In this document: one piece after another, positions 44,708 to 53,239 of the stretch
How the letters are laid out: each line of letters starts with the position of its first letter
Numbering within the stretch: the first letter of the stretch is position 1
Origin: Propionibacteriaceae bacterium
Lineage (GTDB): Bacteria > Actinomycetota > Actinomycetes > Propionibacteriales > Propionibacteriaceae
Assembly (NCBI GenBank): GCA_027492675.1
Contig: JAPUEI010000058.1
Location: 23,036-76,949 of the forward strand
DNA: 53,914 nucleotides
Direction: 5' to 3'
Notes under the pieces: generated by a model
What the model was told of the DNA's origin: nothing
Databases searched by the model: none
Seen by the model: the letters and a program-made list of their open reading frames with translations, nothing else
Made by a program: the position numbers and the translations under genes

Positions 44708-45819
44708 CCGGAGACCGTACGGACGGCGACGGGCCCAGGCTCGTCGTACAGGCCTGGCTGGGTAGCCGGCTCGTCCTGCTGCTGGTGCTCGGCTGGGTGC
44801 TGTGGAGCACCGGCTGGTCCTGGCACGACGCGGTCGGCAACTGGGACGTGGCCCACTTCCTGCGGATCGCGCGCGACGGCTACGCGGCGCGGAACGAGGC
44901 GGCCTTCTTCCCCGGCCTGCCGCTGCTGCTCAAAGCGGCGTCGCTCATCGGCCTCGACATGACCGGCGTCGGCATGGTGATCTCCCTTGTCGGCTCGGCC
45001 TTCGCAGCGTGGGGCATCCGTCGGCTCGGCGGCCCGCGGGTGGGCACGATCGCGGCTGCCCTGTGGCTGTTCGCGCCGACCGCGGTGTTCACGGTGGTCC
45101 CGTACACCGAGGCCCTGTTCGCCGCCTTCGCGTTCTGGTCCTGGGTCCGCGCACGCGAGGGCCGCTGGGCCTGGGCTGCCGTGCTCGCCGCGGGCGCCTG
45201 TTCGGTACGGGTCTCGGGGCTGTTCCTGTTGGCGGCCCTCGGGGTGCTGGCCCTCACGGCCGGGTACGCGGGCGACCGGAGCTGGCGGGCGCGCCTGAAG
45301 GCAGCCGCGTGGCTGGTCCTGCCCGCGACGGTCCCCTTCGCCTACGCGGTGTACCTGCGCGTGCTGAAGGGGTCCTGGACCGCGTGGTACGACGCGCAGG
45401 CCGCGGGGTGGAGCCGCGGGCTCACCTGGCCGTGGGACTCGTTCCGACACACCATCCCGACGATCGTGCCCGGCGCCTACGCCGACCATCCCGGCTGGGC
45501 GATGATCTTCCGCGCCGAGGTCGTCTCGGTCGTCGTCGGCATCGTCGTCACCGTGATCTGCCTGGTCACCAAGCGCTGGGCCGAGGCCACGTGGGTGGGA
45601 CTGCAAGTGGTCGCGTTCACGACGTCGTACTGGTTCATGAGCGTCAACCGGGCGGTCCTGCTCTGGTTCCCGCTGTGGCTGCTGCTGGGGTCGTTCGCGA
45701 CGCGCCCGGGCCGCGCTCGTACGGCCCGGGTCGTCACCGTGTCTGCCTGGGCAGCCGTGAGCACGTGCGTGATGATCTGGTGGGCGGCCCGGTTCTTCAC
45801 CGGGCAGTGGGCGAGCTGA
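44704..45819 (+). CDS. PIG-V-like mannosyltransferase
   Basis: The protein has 371 residues from GTG 44704. About nine helices; the catalytic-loop pattern DAVGNWDVAHFLRIARDGYA, with FFPGLPLLLKAA after it, resembles PIG-V family (GT76-like) mannosyltransferases that use polyprenyl-phosphate-mannose. It is coupled to the GT87 gene; its stop converges on nagA ten bases away. The donor and acceptor are not known. Confidence 0.82.
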   Translation: MTGDRTDGDGPRLVVQAWLGSRLVLLLVLGWVLWSTGWSWHDAVGNWDVAHFLRIARDGYAARNEAAFFPGLPLLLKAASLIGLDMTGVGMVISLVGSAFAAWGIRRLGGPRVGTIAAALWLFAPTAVFTVVPYTEALFAAFAFWSWVRAREGRWAWAAVLAAGACSVRVSGLFLLAALGVLALTAGYAGDRSWRARLKAAAWLVLPATVPFAYAVYLRVLKGSWTAWYDAQAAGWSRGLTWPWDSFRHTIPTIVPGAYADHPGWAMIFRAEVVSVVVGIVVTVICLVTKRWAEATWVGLQVVAFTTSYWFMSVNRAVLLWFPLWLLLGSFATRPGRARTARVVTVSAWAAVSTCVMIWWAARFFTGQWAS

Positions 45820-45828
45820 CGCGCCCGC

Positions 45829-46917
45829 TCAGTCGAGCCACTCCCCCTTGCGCATGACGCGGGTCACGGTCCAGGACTCGTCGAGGACGACCGCGTCGGC
45901 ACGGCCGCCGACGACCAGGTCGCCTGCATCGAGCCCGAGGTAGCGGGCGGGCTGAATCGTGGCTGCGCGCAGCGCGACGAGCGGGTCGACACCGAACGCC
46001 ACCGAGTTCGACACGGCCTTGGCCAGCACGAGCGTCGACCCGGCGATCGTGTCGGTCCCAGCGATCTTGGCGACGCCGTCGCGCACCTCGACCGCAAGCG
46101 TGCCGAGGATGTAGTCGCCGTCCGCGGCACCCGCCGCCGCCATGGCGTCGGTGACGAGCACGAGTCGCTCCGGGTAGGTCTCGGCGACCCACTTCACGAG
46201 CGCAGGATCCGAGTGCGTACCGTCGACGATCATCTCGAGCCAGGCCGTCGGATCGTCCATGAGCGCGACGATCGGGCCCGGCTTGCGGTGATGGATCGGC
46301 TTCATGGCGTTGAACAGGTGCGTCGCGCCGGTGGCGCCCGCCTCGAGCGCGGCCACTGTGGTCGCATGGTCAGCGTTCGTGTGCCCGATGGCCGCGACGA
46401 CGCCACGTGCGGCCATGCGTCGGCAGGCCTCGATCCCGCCCTCGCGCTCGACAGCGACCGTGACCATCGTCACCGGTCCGGCGTCGAGCAGGCGTTCGAC
46501 CTCCGACCACACGGGGTCGCGGAGCAGCGGGACGGGATGCGCACCGTGGAACTCCGCGGCCAGCCAGGGACCCTCGAGGTGGATGCCGGCGAGTTCGCCC
46601 GCCTCCACGTACGGCGTCAGCATGCGTACCTGCGCCTCCAGGTCCTCGTACGTCTCCGTGACGAGGCTGGCGACCTGCGTCGTGGTGCCGGTGCGACGGT
46701 GGGCATGGATCGCGGTCTCGGGATCGATGGAGAACGAGGCCGTCCCGCCGCCGTGACAGTGGACATCGACCAGTCCCGGCGCCAGGGTCCCGACCTCGAG
46801 GTCCGCTGTGCCGTCCGTCCACGGCCCGACGTCGGCGACGCGATCTCCGTCGACGCGGAGCAACCCCGGTTCGTACACCTTGTCGGCGGTCACCAGGCGG
46901 TCGGCGCGGATGAGCAT
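45829..46917 (-). CDS. nagA: N-acetylglucosamine-6-phosphate deacetylase
   Basis: The protein has 362 residues of the amidohydrolase superfamily: PGLVDVHCHGGGTASFSID (metal His), GIHLEGPWLA (Glu), AAIGHTNADHAT and GATHLFNAMKPIHHRKPG (His ligands), and LVLVTDAMAAAG (catalytic Asp). It deacetylates GlcNAc-6-P in amino-sugar recycling. Its ATG overlaps the stop of the O-antigen ligase by one base. No nagB is nearby. Confidence 0.94.
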   Translation of the reverse strand: MLIRADRLVTADKVYEPGLLRVDGDRVADVGPWTDGTADLEVGTLAPGLVDVHCHGGGTASFSIDPETAIHAHRRTGTTTQVASLVTETYEDLEAQVRMLTPYVEAGELAGIHLEGPWLAAEFHGAHPVPLLRDPVWSEVERLLDAGPVTMVTVAVEREGGIEACRRMAARGVVAAIGHTNADHATTVAALEAGATGATHLFNAMKPIHHRKPGPIVALMDDPTAWLEMIVDGTHSDPALVKWVAETYPERLVLVTDAMAAAGAADGDYILGTLAVEVRDGVAKIAGTDTIAGSTLVLAKAVSNSVAFGVDPLVALRAATIQPARYLGLDAGDLVVGGRADAVVLDESWTVTRVMRKGEWLD

Positions 46918-48212
46918 CAGGACTCCTTCTGTTCGTGGTCTTCGGTGTGAAGCTGTGCGGGGGTGGTGTCGGCCGTCGGTGCGAGCGGCAGGTTGCGGAG
47001 GGCATCCTCCGAAGGGCGCACCCGGCGGCCCAGGGGGCGTTCGATGTGGCGGGCCCACATCGCGACCGTCCCGATGAACAGGGCCGAGGTGGGCAGGTCC
47101 AGGTACGTCGGGGTGATCATCGACAGCAGCGGCCAGGCGACAACGACCGCCAGCGTCCAGATCGCCACGATGCGGGGCGCGCTGCGCAGCGGCTGCTTGG
47201 TCGTGCGCCGCAGACGGTCGATCGCCCAGCGCGCCAACCCGATGCCGCCGAGCGTGACGAGGACGAACACGCCGATCCCGTACTGGGTGGCGATCTCCAC
47301 GATCGCGCTGTGCGCGCTGGTGATGCCGTGAGTCGTGTACGGGAGGCGCTGGTTCATGAGGGCGTCGGTGAAGCCGCCGGGCCCGACGCCCAGCCAGTCC
47401 GAGCGACGCAGCAGCACGACGCCCGCCCGGATGAGGGCGTAGCGGTCGCCGAGTTGGACGGCCAGATCCGCGAGCAGCGCCCGCGTCGCCGGCAGGAGTG
47501 CCAGGACGACGATCAGCGCCGGGACGACGAAGCGGCGGCCCCACTGGTACACCGCCAGCCACACCAGGCCGACCACCACGAGCAGCGCGATGCCGAGGGT
47601 GGAGCCGGTGCGCCACATGACGTAGGGGATCGGGACGCACGCCGCCAGGTACGCCCACCGCAGACGCCGGTCATGCTCCAGCGACCAGCCGACCGCCAGC
47701 ACGATGACGCTCATCACGAGGAGAGCGGCGAGCCGCGACGAGTCCGGCCACGCCGGTGCGCCGATTCCCACGAGAGCTGCGATCTGTACGAGGAGGACCA
47801 TGTACAGCCAGCCACGAGCCAGGGTCAGTACGGTCTCGGCCGTCCTGTACAGCTGGACCAGGGCCACGGCCAGGCCGAACATGAACCCCACGGCGAGCAG
47901 GTCGTGGAGGGCCCGGTCGATCGGCGGCTTCGACCACAGCATCGAGACGACGCCGGAGAGCTCGAAGGCGACCCCGAGCCCGAGCATCGTGAAGAAGGTG
48001 CGCGACCGGTCCTGGAACCGCCACCAGTCCCACGCGGCAGTGACGAAGAGCACCCCGACGGCCAGGCGGAACAAGGTGACCGGGCCAATGCCCCAGGTCC
48101 CGCTGACTGAGGCGAGGCTGGGGAGCAGGATCAGGAACCAGCCGACCCACCTCGGCGTCGGGCGCTGCTGTGCCCCCCGTACCGGCTTGGTGACGTCGTC
48201 GATCCGCTGCAC
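46917..48212 (-). CDS. O-antigen ligase/polymerase-like membrane protein
   Basis: The protein has 431 residues with about ten to twelve helices and the O-antigen ligase (WaaL/Wzy) pattern: a large extracytoplasmic loop with SDWLGVGPGGFTDALMNQRL and GITSAHSAIVEIATQYGIGV. Such proteins polymerise or ligate glycans. Together with the neighbouring GT-C enzymes it suggests a surface polysaccharide. The start precedes a long palindrome. Confidence 0.85.
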   Translation of the reverse strand: MQRIDDVTKPVRGAQQRPTPRWVGWFLILLPSLASVSGTWGIGPVTLFRLAVGVLFVTAAWDWWRFQDRSRTFFTMLGLGVAFELSGVVSMLWSKPPIDRALHDLLAVGFMFGLAVALVQLYRTAETVLTLARGWLYMVLLVQIAALVGIGAPAWPDSSRLAALLVMSVIVLAVGWSLEHDRRLRWAYLAACVPIPYVMWRTGSTLGIALLVVVGLVWLAVYQWGRRFVVPALIVVLALLPATRALLADLAVQLGDRYALIRAGVVLLRRSDWLGVGPGGFTDALMNQRLPYTTHGITSAHSAIVEIATQYGIGVFVLVTLGGIGLARWAIDRLRRTTKQPLRSAPRIVAIWTLAVVVAWPLLSMITPTYLDLPTSALFIGTVAMWARHIERPLGRRVRPSEDALRNLPLAPTADTTPAQLHTEDHEQKES

Positions 48213-48253
48213 CCGATCAGCCTATGGGGTGGCTGTCGCGACCTCGGTCGCAC

Positions 48254-48327
48254 CTGCACTCACTGACACATAGCTGCTCGCCGGTGCCTATATCGACCGG
48301 CGAGCACGCATGTGGCACTCAGTGCAG
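48254..48327. repeat. Long intergenic palindrome
   Basis: Outer arms CTGCACT (48254-48260) and AGTGCAG (48321-48327); inner arms TGCTCGCCGGT (48275-48285) and ACCGGCGAGCA (48296-48306) around a 10-base loop; further partial pairing between. It lies after the flavin reductase gene and before the O-antigen ligase gene, both minus-strand, so it probably terminates the former. The AGTGCA ends recall the dispersed family, but the interior differs. Confidence 0.75.
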
Positions 48328-48339
48328 ACGACCGACGGG

Positions 48340-48948
48340 TCAGCCCTTGAGGAGCTTGTCGAACGGGGTGAAGTCGGCGTACGGATCCGTGGCCGGCGCG
48401 GTCGCGGACCTGCCGAGCACGAGGTCGGCCAGCTCGCCGGCGGCCACGGCGATGCGGTCCGCGAGACCCGTCGAGCCCGTACCCCCGAAGTCCTCGGTCG
48501 CCGCGAACACCGCGGTGGGTACGGTGACGGCCTTGAGGTACGAGAACAACGGCCGGAGCGCGTGCTCGAGCACCAGCGAGTGCCGGGCCGTACCGGCGGT
48601 GGCCGCGAGCAGTACCGGCTTGCCGCGCAGGGTGTTGGCCTCGAGCACGTCGAAGAAGGTCTTGAACAGACCGGAGTACGACGCGGAGAACACCGGCGTG
48701 ACGACGATCAGCCCGTCGGCCTCCCGTACCAGTTCGATCGCCTCGGCCAGCTTCCCGCTGGGGAAGCCCGTGACGAGGTGATCGGCGAGCGGGTGAGCGA
48801 GCTCGCGCAGCTCGACCACGGCGATGTCGGCCGCGTCGCCCCGCGAGCGCAGAGCGACGTCGGTGGCCGCGCCGAGCTGGTCGGCGAGCAGGCGGGTCGA
48901 CGAGGGGTTCGACAGGCCCGCGCTGACGATGACGATGCGGGCGCTCAC
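48340..48948 (-). CDS. CE1759-type FMN reductase
   Basis: The protein has 202 residues of the NADPH-dependent FMN reductase (flavodoxin-like) fold: RIVIVSAGLSNPSSTRLLAD (phosphate loop), GLIVVTPVFSASYSGLFKTF and GKPVLLAATAGTARHSLVLE. It supplies reduced FMN to the monooxygenase encoded just upstream; the GTG start overlaps that stop (GTGA). Confidence 0.92.
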   Translation of the reverse strand: MSARIVIVSAGLSNPSSTRLLADQLGAATDVALRSRGDAADIAVVELRELAHPLADHLVTGFPSGKLAEAIELVREADGLIVVTPVFSASYSGLFKTFFDVLEANTLRGKPVLLAATAGTARHSLVLEHALRPLFSYLKAVTVPTAVFAATEDFGGTGSTGLADRIAVAAGELADLVLGRSATAPATDPYADFTPFDKLLKG

Positions 48949-50045
48949 ACGGTCACCTCGACCTCGGCCGCAGCCAGCTTCGCCGCCACGAGCGACTCGT
49001 GGGTTGGCGCGTCCGGCACGCCGGGGGCGCGGAGGGCGTCGAACTCCTTGCGGAGGACGGGTACGACCTCGGAGCCGAGCATGTCGAGCTGCTTGAGCAC
49101 CGTGGCGAGCGGCAGGCCGGCGTGATCCATGAGGAACAGCTGGCGCTGGTAGTCGCCGACGTACTCGCGGAAGCCGAGCGTGCGCTCGATGACCTGCTGC
49201 GGCGAGCCGACCGTCAACGGCGTCTCCTGGGTGAACTCCTCCAGGCTGGGGCCGTGTCCGTACACCGGCGCGTTGTCGAAGTACGGGCGGAACTCACGTA
49301 CGGCGTCCTGGCTGTTCTTGGCCATGAACACCTGGCCGCCGATGCCGACGATCGCCTGCTCGGCGGTGCCGTGGCCGTAGTGGGCGAAGCGGCGGCGGTA
49401 GAGGTCGACCATGCGCTTGGTGTGCGAGGCGGGCCAGAAGATGTGGTTCGAGAAGAAGCCGTCACCGTAGTAGGCCGCCTGCTCAGCGATCTCAGGGCTG
49501 CGGATCGAGCCGTGCCACACGAACGGCGCGACGCCGTCGAGCGGACGCGGGGTGGCGGTGAAGCCCTGCAGCGGCGTGCGGAACTTGCCCTCCCACGTGA
49601 CGACCTCCTCGTCCCAGAGGCGGCGCAGCAGCGCGTAGTTCTCGACGGCGAGGTTGATGCCCTCGCGAATGTCACGACCGAACCACGGATACACCGGGCC
49701 GGTGTTGCCGCGGCCGAGCGTGAGGTCCACGCGGCCGTCCGCGAGGTGCTGGAGCTGGGCGTAGTCCTCGGCGATCCGTACGGGGTCGGTCGTCGTGATC
49801 AGGGTGGTCGCGGTGGAGAGGATGATGTGCGAGGTCTGCGCCGCGACGTACGCCATCGTGGTCGTCGGCGACGAGGCGGCGAACGGCGGGTTGTGGTGCT
49901 GGCCGAACGCGACGACGTCCAGGCCGACCTCCTCGGCCTTCTTCGCGATCGCGACGGTCGCCTTGATGCGCTCGTGCTCGCTGGGCGTACGACCGGTCGT
50001 CGGGTCGGTGGTCACGTCCCCCACGGTGAAGATGCCGAACTGCAT
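48945..50045 (-). CDS. CE1758-type luciferase-like monooxygenase
   Basis: The protein has 366 residues of the luciferase-like (LLM) fold: MQFGIFTVGDVTTDPTTGRT, AFGQHHNPPFAASSP, RVDLTLGRGNTGPVYPWFGR and GSIRSPEIAEQAAYYGDGFF. The next gene provides FMNH2. GAGGAG precedes the ATG, and TTGAATCCTCAA upstream looks like a regulator site. Substrate not known; related systems act on small carbonyl, sulfur or aromatic compounds. Confidence 0.9.
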   Translation of the reverse strand: MQFGIFTVGDVTTDPTTGRTPSEHERIKATVAIAKKAEEVGLDVVAFGQHHNPPFAASSPTTTMAYVAAQTSHIILSTATTLITTTDPVRIAEDYAQLQHLADGRVDLTLGRGNTGPVYPWFGRDIREGINLAVENYALLRRLWDEEVVTWEGKFRTPLQGFTATPRPLDGVAPFVWHGSIRSPEIAEQAAYYGDGFFSNHIFWPASHTKRMVDLYRRRFAHYGHGTAEQAIVGIGGQVFMAKNSQDAVREFRPYFDNAPVYGHGPSLEEFTQETPLTVGSPQQVIERTLGFREYVGDYQRQLFLMDHAGLPLATVLKQLDMLGSEVVPVLRKEFDALRAPGVPDAPTHESLVAAKLAAAEVEVTV

Positions 50046-50066
50046 GTCACTGCTCCTCGATAGTTA

Positions 50067-50080
50067 GTTGAATCCTCAAC
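50067..50080 (-). promoter_or_regulatory. Inverted repeat upstream of LLM operon
   Basis: GTTGA (50067-50071) and TCAAC (50076-50080), four bases apart, 21 bases upstream of the LLM start. TTGA/TCAA-type sites are common for MarR-type repressors of oxidoreductase genes. No marR gene lies nearby. Confidence 0.45.
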
Positions 50081-50137
50081 CATCTGGGATGCTCTCGGTA
50101 TTCCCGACCCTACTGCGGTCCCGGCGCTCGGCCCCTT

Positions 50138-50458
50138 CCAACCTCTCTCGCCAACGATCCAGAAGTCTCTCGCCAGCGGTCCGAAAGTCTCTCGCCAGCG
50201 GTCCGAAAGTCTCTCGCCAGCGGTCCGAAAGTCTCTCGCCAGCGGTCCAGAAGTCTCTCGCCAACGGTCACAAGGTCTCTCGCCAACAGGGCAGAAGGCT
50301 CGCGAAGGACGCTGGCGTTCGCGAGAGAACTTCGGAGGCTTGCCGAGAGAACTTCGGAGGCTTGCCGAGAGAACTTCAGGGGCTTGGCGAGAGAAGTTGG
50401 GTGGGTTCGCGAGAGAAGTTGGGTGGGTTCGCGAGAGAAGTTGTACGGGCTCGGAGAC
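50138..50458. repeat. Two inverted arrays of 22-bp repeats
   Basis: Seven CTCTCG-centred units lie at 50145, 50167, 50189, 50211, 50233, 50255 and 50277, exactly 22 bp apart, plus a degenerate one at 50299. Then six CGAGAG-centred units in the opposite sense follow at 50322, 50344, 50366, 50388, 50410 and 50432. The typical left unit is TCTCTCGCCAGCGGTCCGAA; the reverse complement of the right unit is TCCGAAGTTCTCTCGGCAAG-like. At the centre CTCGCGAA (50299-50306) pairs with TTCGCGAG (50318-50325). Open frames over the array reflect only the repeat. The rest of the 486-bp gap holds no gene. Confidence 0.9.
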
Positions 50459-50531
50459 GAGCATTGCCTCGGCCCCGAAGGGGAGCGCGGTTTCCAGCAC
50501 CCGACGGTCAGGTCCGGAGCAGGATGAGCGC

Positions 50532-52043
50532 ATGTCCACACGCCGCACGGCCCGAGAGGTGATCGACCTGCTCGTCGACGCCGGCACCTGGCAGTCCTGG
50601 GATGCGCCGCCGGAGCAGGGCATCGTCTCCAGCCCGTACGCCGCCGAGCTCTCCGCCGCGGCCGCACGCAGCGGCTCCGACGAGTCGGTGATCACAGGCG
50701 AAGGACTCGTCCACGGCCGCAGGATCGCGATCCTGGCCGGTGAGTTCGGCTTCCTCGCCGGCTCGGTCGGCCGCGCCGCAGGTGAACGCCTCACTACGGC
50801 CATCGAACGCGCCACCGCCGAGCGCATCCCCCTTCTCGCCGCCACCGCGAGTGGCGGCACCCGCATGCAGGAGGGCACGCCCGCCCTCGTGGGCATGGCG
50901 ATGATCACCGCCGCCCTCGTCGCCCATCGGCGCGCGCACCTCCCGTACCTCGTCTACCTGCGCGACCCCACCGTCGGCGGCGTCATGGCCTCATGGGGCA
51001 GCCTCGGGCACGTCACGGCCGCCGAGCCGGGCGCGTTGGTGGGCTTCCTCGGACCGCGCGTCTACAAGGCGATCTTCGGCGAGGACTTCCCTGAGGGCGT
51101 ACAGACGGCCGAGAACCTGCACCGCTGCGGCCTCATCGATGCGGTCATTCCGATCGAGGAGCTCGCCGCCGAGATCGACCGGGTCCTGAACGTCCTCGTT
51201 GCGCCGATGGAGTCACTGCCACCAGATCCCGGGCTGGATCCCGAGGATTCCGTCGCGGACGCCGACCTGCTGCCGGACATCTCTGCCTGGGACCTCATCA
51301 CTCGCTCCCGCAACCCGGAGCGTCCCGGGATCCGACGCCTGCTGCGCTACGGGGCGACCGACGTCGTACGTCTGCAGGGGACCGGCGAAGGCGAACACGA
51401 CCCCGGCCTCGTGCTGGCCCTGGCCCGTTTCGGCGGCGCCCCCTGCGTGTTCCTCGGACAGGACCGTCGCGGGCAGAGCGAGGAGAACCCGATGGGACCC
51501 GCAGCGCTCGCCGCAGCTCGACGCGGCGTGCGACTGTCCCGCCAGCTGGGCCTACCCCTCGTCACCCTCATCGACACCCGCGGTGCGGCCCTCACGAGGG
51601 AGGCCGAGGAACGCGGGCTGGCCGGCGAGATCGCCCGTACCCTCGCGGACATCATCGACCTCCCGTCGCCGACGATCTCGGTGCTCATCGGCGAAGGCAC
51701 CGGCGGCGGCGCGTTGGCGGTCGTGCCGGCCGACCGCATGATCGCCGCCCAGCACGGCTGGCTCTCGCCGCTCCCTCCCGAGGGCGCGAGCGCGATCGTC
51801 CACCGGACCACCGCCCGGGCGCCGGAGATGGCCGAGGCGCAGGGGATTCGCGCCAAGGACCTTCTCGCCCGCGGCATCGTCGACCACGTGGTGGTGGAGC
51901 TGCCCGACGCCGCCGACGAGCCCGAGGAGTTCTGCCGTCGGATGGGGCGCGTCCTCTCCCACGAGCTCCTCAAGCTCATGGCGATGGACCCCGAGGAGCG
52001 GTACGCCGCGAGGCTGCGCCGCCTCCGTCATCTCGGCGAGTGA
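50532..52043 (+). CDS. Acyl-CoA carboxylase carboxyltransferase, AccD-AccA fusion
   Basis: The protein has 503 residues: an AccD-like half without zinc ribbon (ITGEGLVHGRRIAILAGEFG, LLAATASGGTRMQEGTPALV, YLRDPTVGGVMASWGSLGHV) and an AccA-like half (LPLVTLIDTRGAALTREAEE, PTISVLIGEGTGGGALAVVP, SPLPPEGASAIVHRTT). It transfers carboxyl from biotin to acetyl- or another acyl-CoA. No biotin carboxylase or carrier subunit is nearby. AGCAGGATGAG precedes the ATG. Confidence 0.9.
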   Translation: MSTRRTAREVIDLLVDAGTWQSWDAPPEQGIVSSPYAAELSAAAARSGSDESVITGEGLVHGRRIAILAGEFGFLAGSVGRAAGERLTTAIERATAERIPLLAATASGGTRMQEGTPALVGMAMITAALVAHRRAHLPYLVYLRDPTVGGVMASWGSLGHVTAAEPGALVGFLGPRVYKAIFGEDFPEGVQTAENLHRCGLIDAVIPIEELAAEIDRVLNVLVAPMESLPPDPGLDPEDSVADADLLPDISAWDLITRSRNPERPGIRRLLRYGATDVVRLQGTGEGEHDPGLVLALARFGGAPCVFLGQDRRGQSEENPMGPAALAAARRGVRLSRQLGLPLVTLIDTRGAALTREAEERGLAGEIARTLADIIDLPSPTISVLIGEGTGGGALAVVPADRMIAAQHGWLSPLPPEGASAIVHRTTARAPEMAEAQGIRAKDLLARGIVDHVVVELPDAADEPEEFCRRMGRVLSHELLKLMAMDPEERYAARLRRLRHLGE

Positions 52044-52051
52044 GCGCTGAT

Positions 52052-52108
52052 CCATAGAAACCTGGGCTGTGGCGCGGTGTGATCACCTCAGAGCCCAGGT
52101 ATCCATGG
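52052..52108. repeat. Intergenic palindrome, probable terminator
   Basis: CCATAGAAACCTGGGCT (52052-52068) pairs with AGCCCAGGTATCCATGG (52092-52108) with three mismatches. It starts eight bases after the carboxyltransferase stop and ends before the trxB promoter. Confidence 0.78.
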
Positions 52109-52131
52109 ATTGCGAGCCCCGACTCCCTCCC

Positions 52132-52173
52132 GTACATACCCCCCGGGGGAATGTACAGGGCTGTCCCGGCGTT
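52132..52173 (+). promoter_or_regulatory. SigR/SigH-type trxB promoter with overlapping palindrome
   Basis: GGGAAT at 52147-52152 and GTT at 52171-52173 are 18 bp apart, exactly the SigR/SigH consensus GGGAAT-N18-GTT for thiol-oxidative stress. The -35 lies within the inverted repeat GTACATACCCCC-c-GGGGGAATGTAC (52132-52156, one mismatched pair), which could bind a repressor. Confidence 0.75.
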
Positions 52174-52238
52174 GCAGTCCTCGACTGACAGTGGGGGTCT
52201 GTAGGGTTGCCCCACGCATACGAGGGAGTCACACGCAC

Positions 52239-53204
52239 ATGTCTGACGAGGTCAGAGAGATCATCATTGTCGGGTCCGGTCCTGCAGGCTACACGGCTGC
52301 GGTGTACGCGGCGCGCGCCGAGCTGAAGCCGCTCGTGTTCGAGGGCTCGATCACCGCGGGTGGCGCGCTCATGAACACCACCGAGGTCGAGAACTACCCC
52401 GGCTTCTCAGAGGGCATCATGGGGCCCGACCTGATGGACCAGATGCGCGCGCAGGCCGAGAAGTTCGGCGCCGAGCTGATCACCGACGACGCGATCGAGA
52501 TCCGTCTCGACGGGCCGATCAAGACGGTCGTCGACTCCGACGGCAAGGAGTACCACGCGAAGGCCGTCATCCTCGCGATGGGCAGCGCGTACAAGCGGCT
52601 CGGTCTCGCCGACGAGGACCGTCTGTCCGGGCGCGGCGTGTCGTGGTGCGCCACCTGCGACGGGTTCTTCTTTCGTGACAAGGCGATCGTCGTCGCTGGT
52701 GGCGGTGACTCAGCCGTCGAGGAGGCCACGTTCCTCAGCCGATTCGGTTCGTCGGTGACGATCGTCCATCGCCGTGACGAGCTGCGCGCCTCGAAGATCA
52801 TGCGCGCCCGCGCCGAGGCCGACCCCAAGATCTCGTTCGCGTGGAACTCCCAGATCGTCGGCATCAACGGCGACTCCAAGGTCGAGTCGGTCACGCTGCG
52901 CGACACCGTGACTGGCGAGGATCGTACGATCCCGGCCGAGGGCCTGTTCGTGGCGATCGGCCACGAGCCGCGCTCGGAGCTGGTCAAGGACCAGGTCGCG
53001 GTCGACGCGGCCGGCTACGTCACCGTGGAGGGCCGGACCACCCGGACCAGCCTGCCCGGTGTCTTCGCGTGCGGCGACCTCGTCGACCACACGTACCGTC
53101 AGGCCATCACCGCCGCAGGCAGCGGATGCGCCGCAGCCCTCGACGCCGAGCGGTTCCTCGCGGAGCTCGCTGACGCCGAGGTGGCCGTAGCGGTCGCCGG
53201 CTGA
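52239..53204 (+). CDS. trxB: Thioredoxin-disulfide reductase
   Basis: The protein has 321 residues: an FAD-binding start [30 protein letters not shown], redox [10 protein letters not shown], the NADPH-binding [20 protein letters not shown] and the C-terminal FAD motif [16 protein letters not shown]. It reduces TrxA with NADPH. The ATG at 52239 fits; a longer open frame would run through the promoter. trxA follows 35 bases later. Confidence 0.97.
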   Translation: MSDEVREIIIVGSGPAGYTAAVYAARAELKPLVFEGSITAGGALMNTTEVENYPGFSEGIMGPDLMDQMRAQAEKFGAELITDDAIEIRLDGPIKTVVDSDGKEYHAKAVILAMGSAYKRLGLADEDRLSGRGVSWCATCDGFFFRDKAIVVAGGGDSAVEEATFLSRFGSSVTIVHRRDELRASKIMRARAEADPKISFAWNSQIVGINGDSKVESVTLRDTVTGEDRTIPAEGLFVAIGHEPRSELVKDQVAVDAAGYVTVEGRTTRTSLPGVFACGDLVDHTYRQAITAAGSGCAAALDAERFLAELADAEVAVAVAG

Positions 53205-53239
53205 CCTGTCACACTGAGATTTCCTCAAAGGAGCACCGC

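Noticed and set aside
50138..50458. CRISPR array
   Set aside because: Period is 22 bp with no variable spacers, the orientation flips in the middle, and no cas genes are in the window.
50068..50667. Open frames on both strands through the 22-bp array (about 165-185 codons)
   Set aside because: They translate the repeat in several frames, have no independent ribosome site and no family pattern; the array is better read as noncoding.
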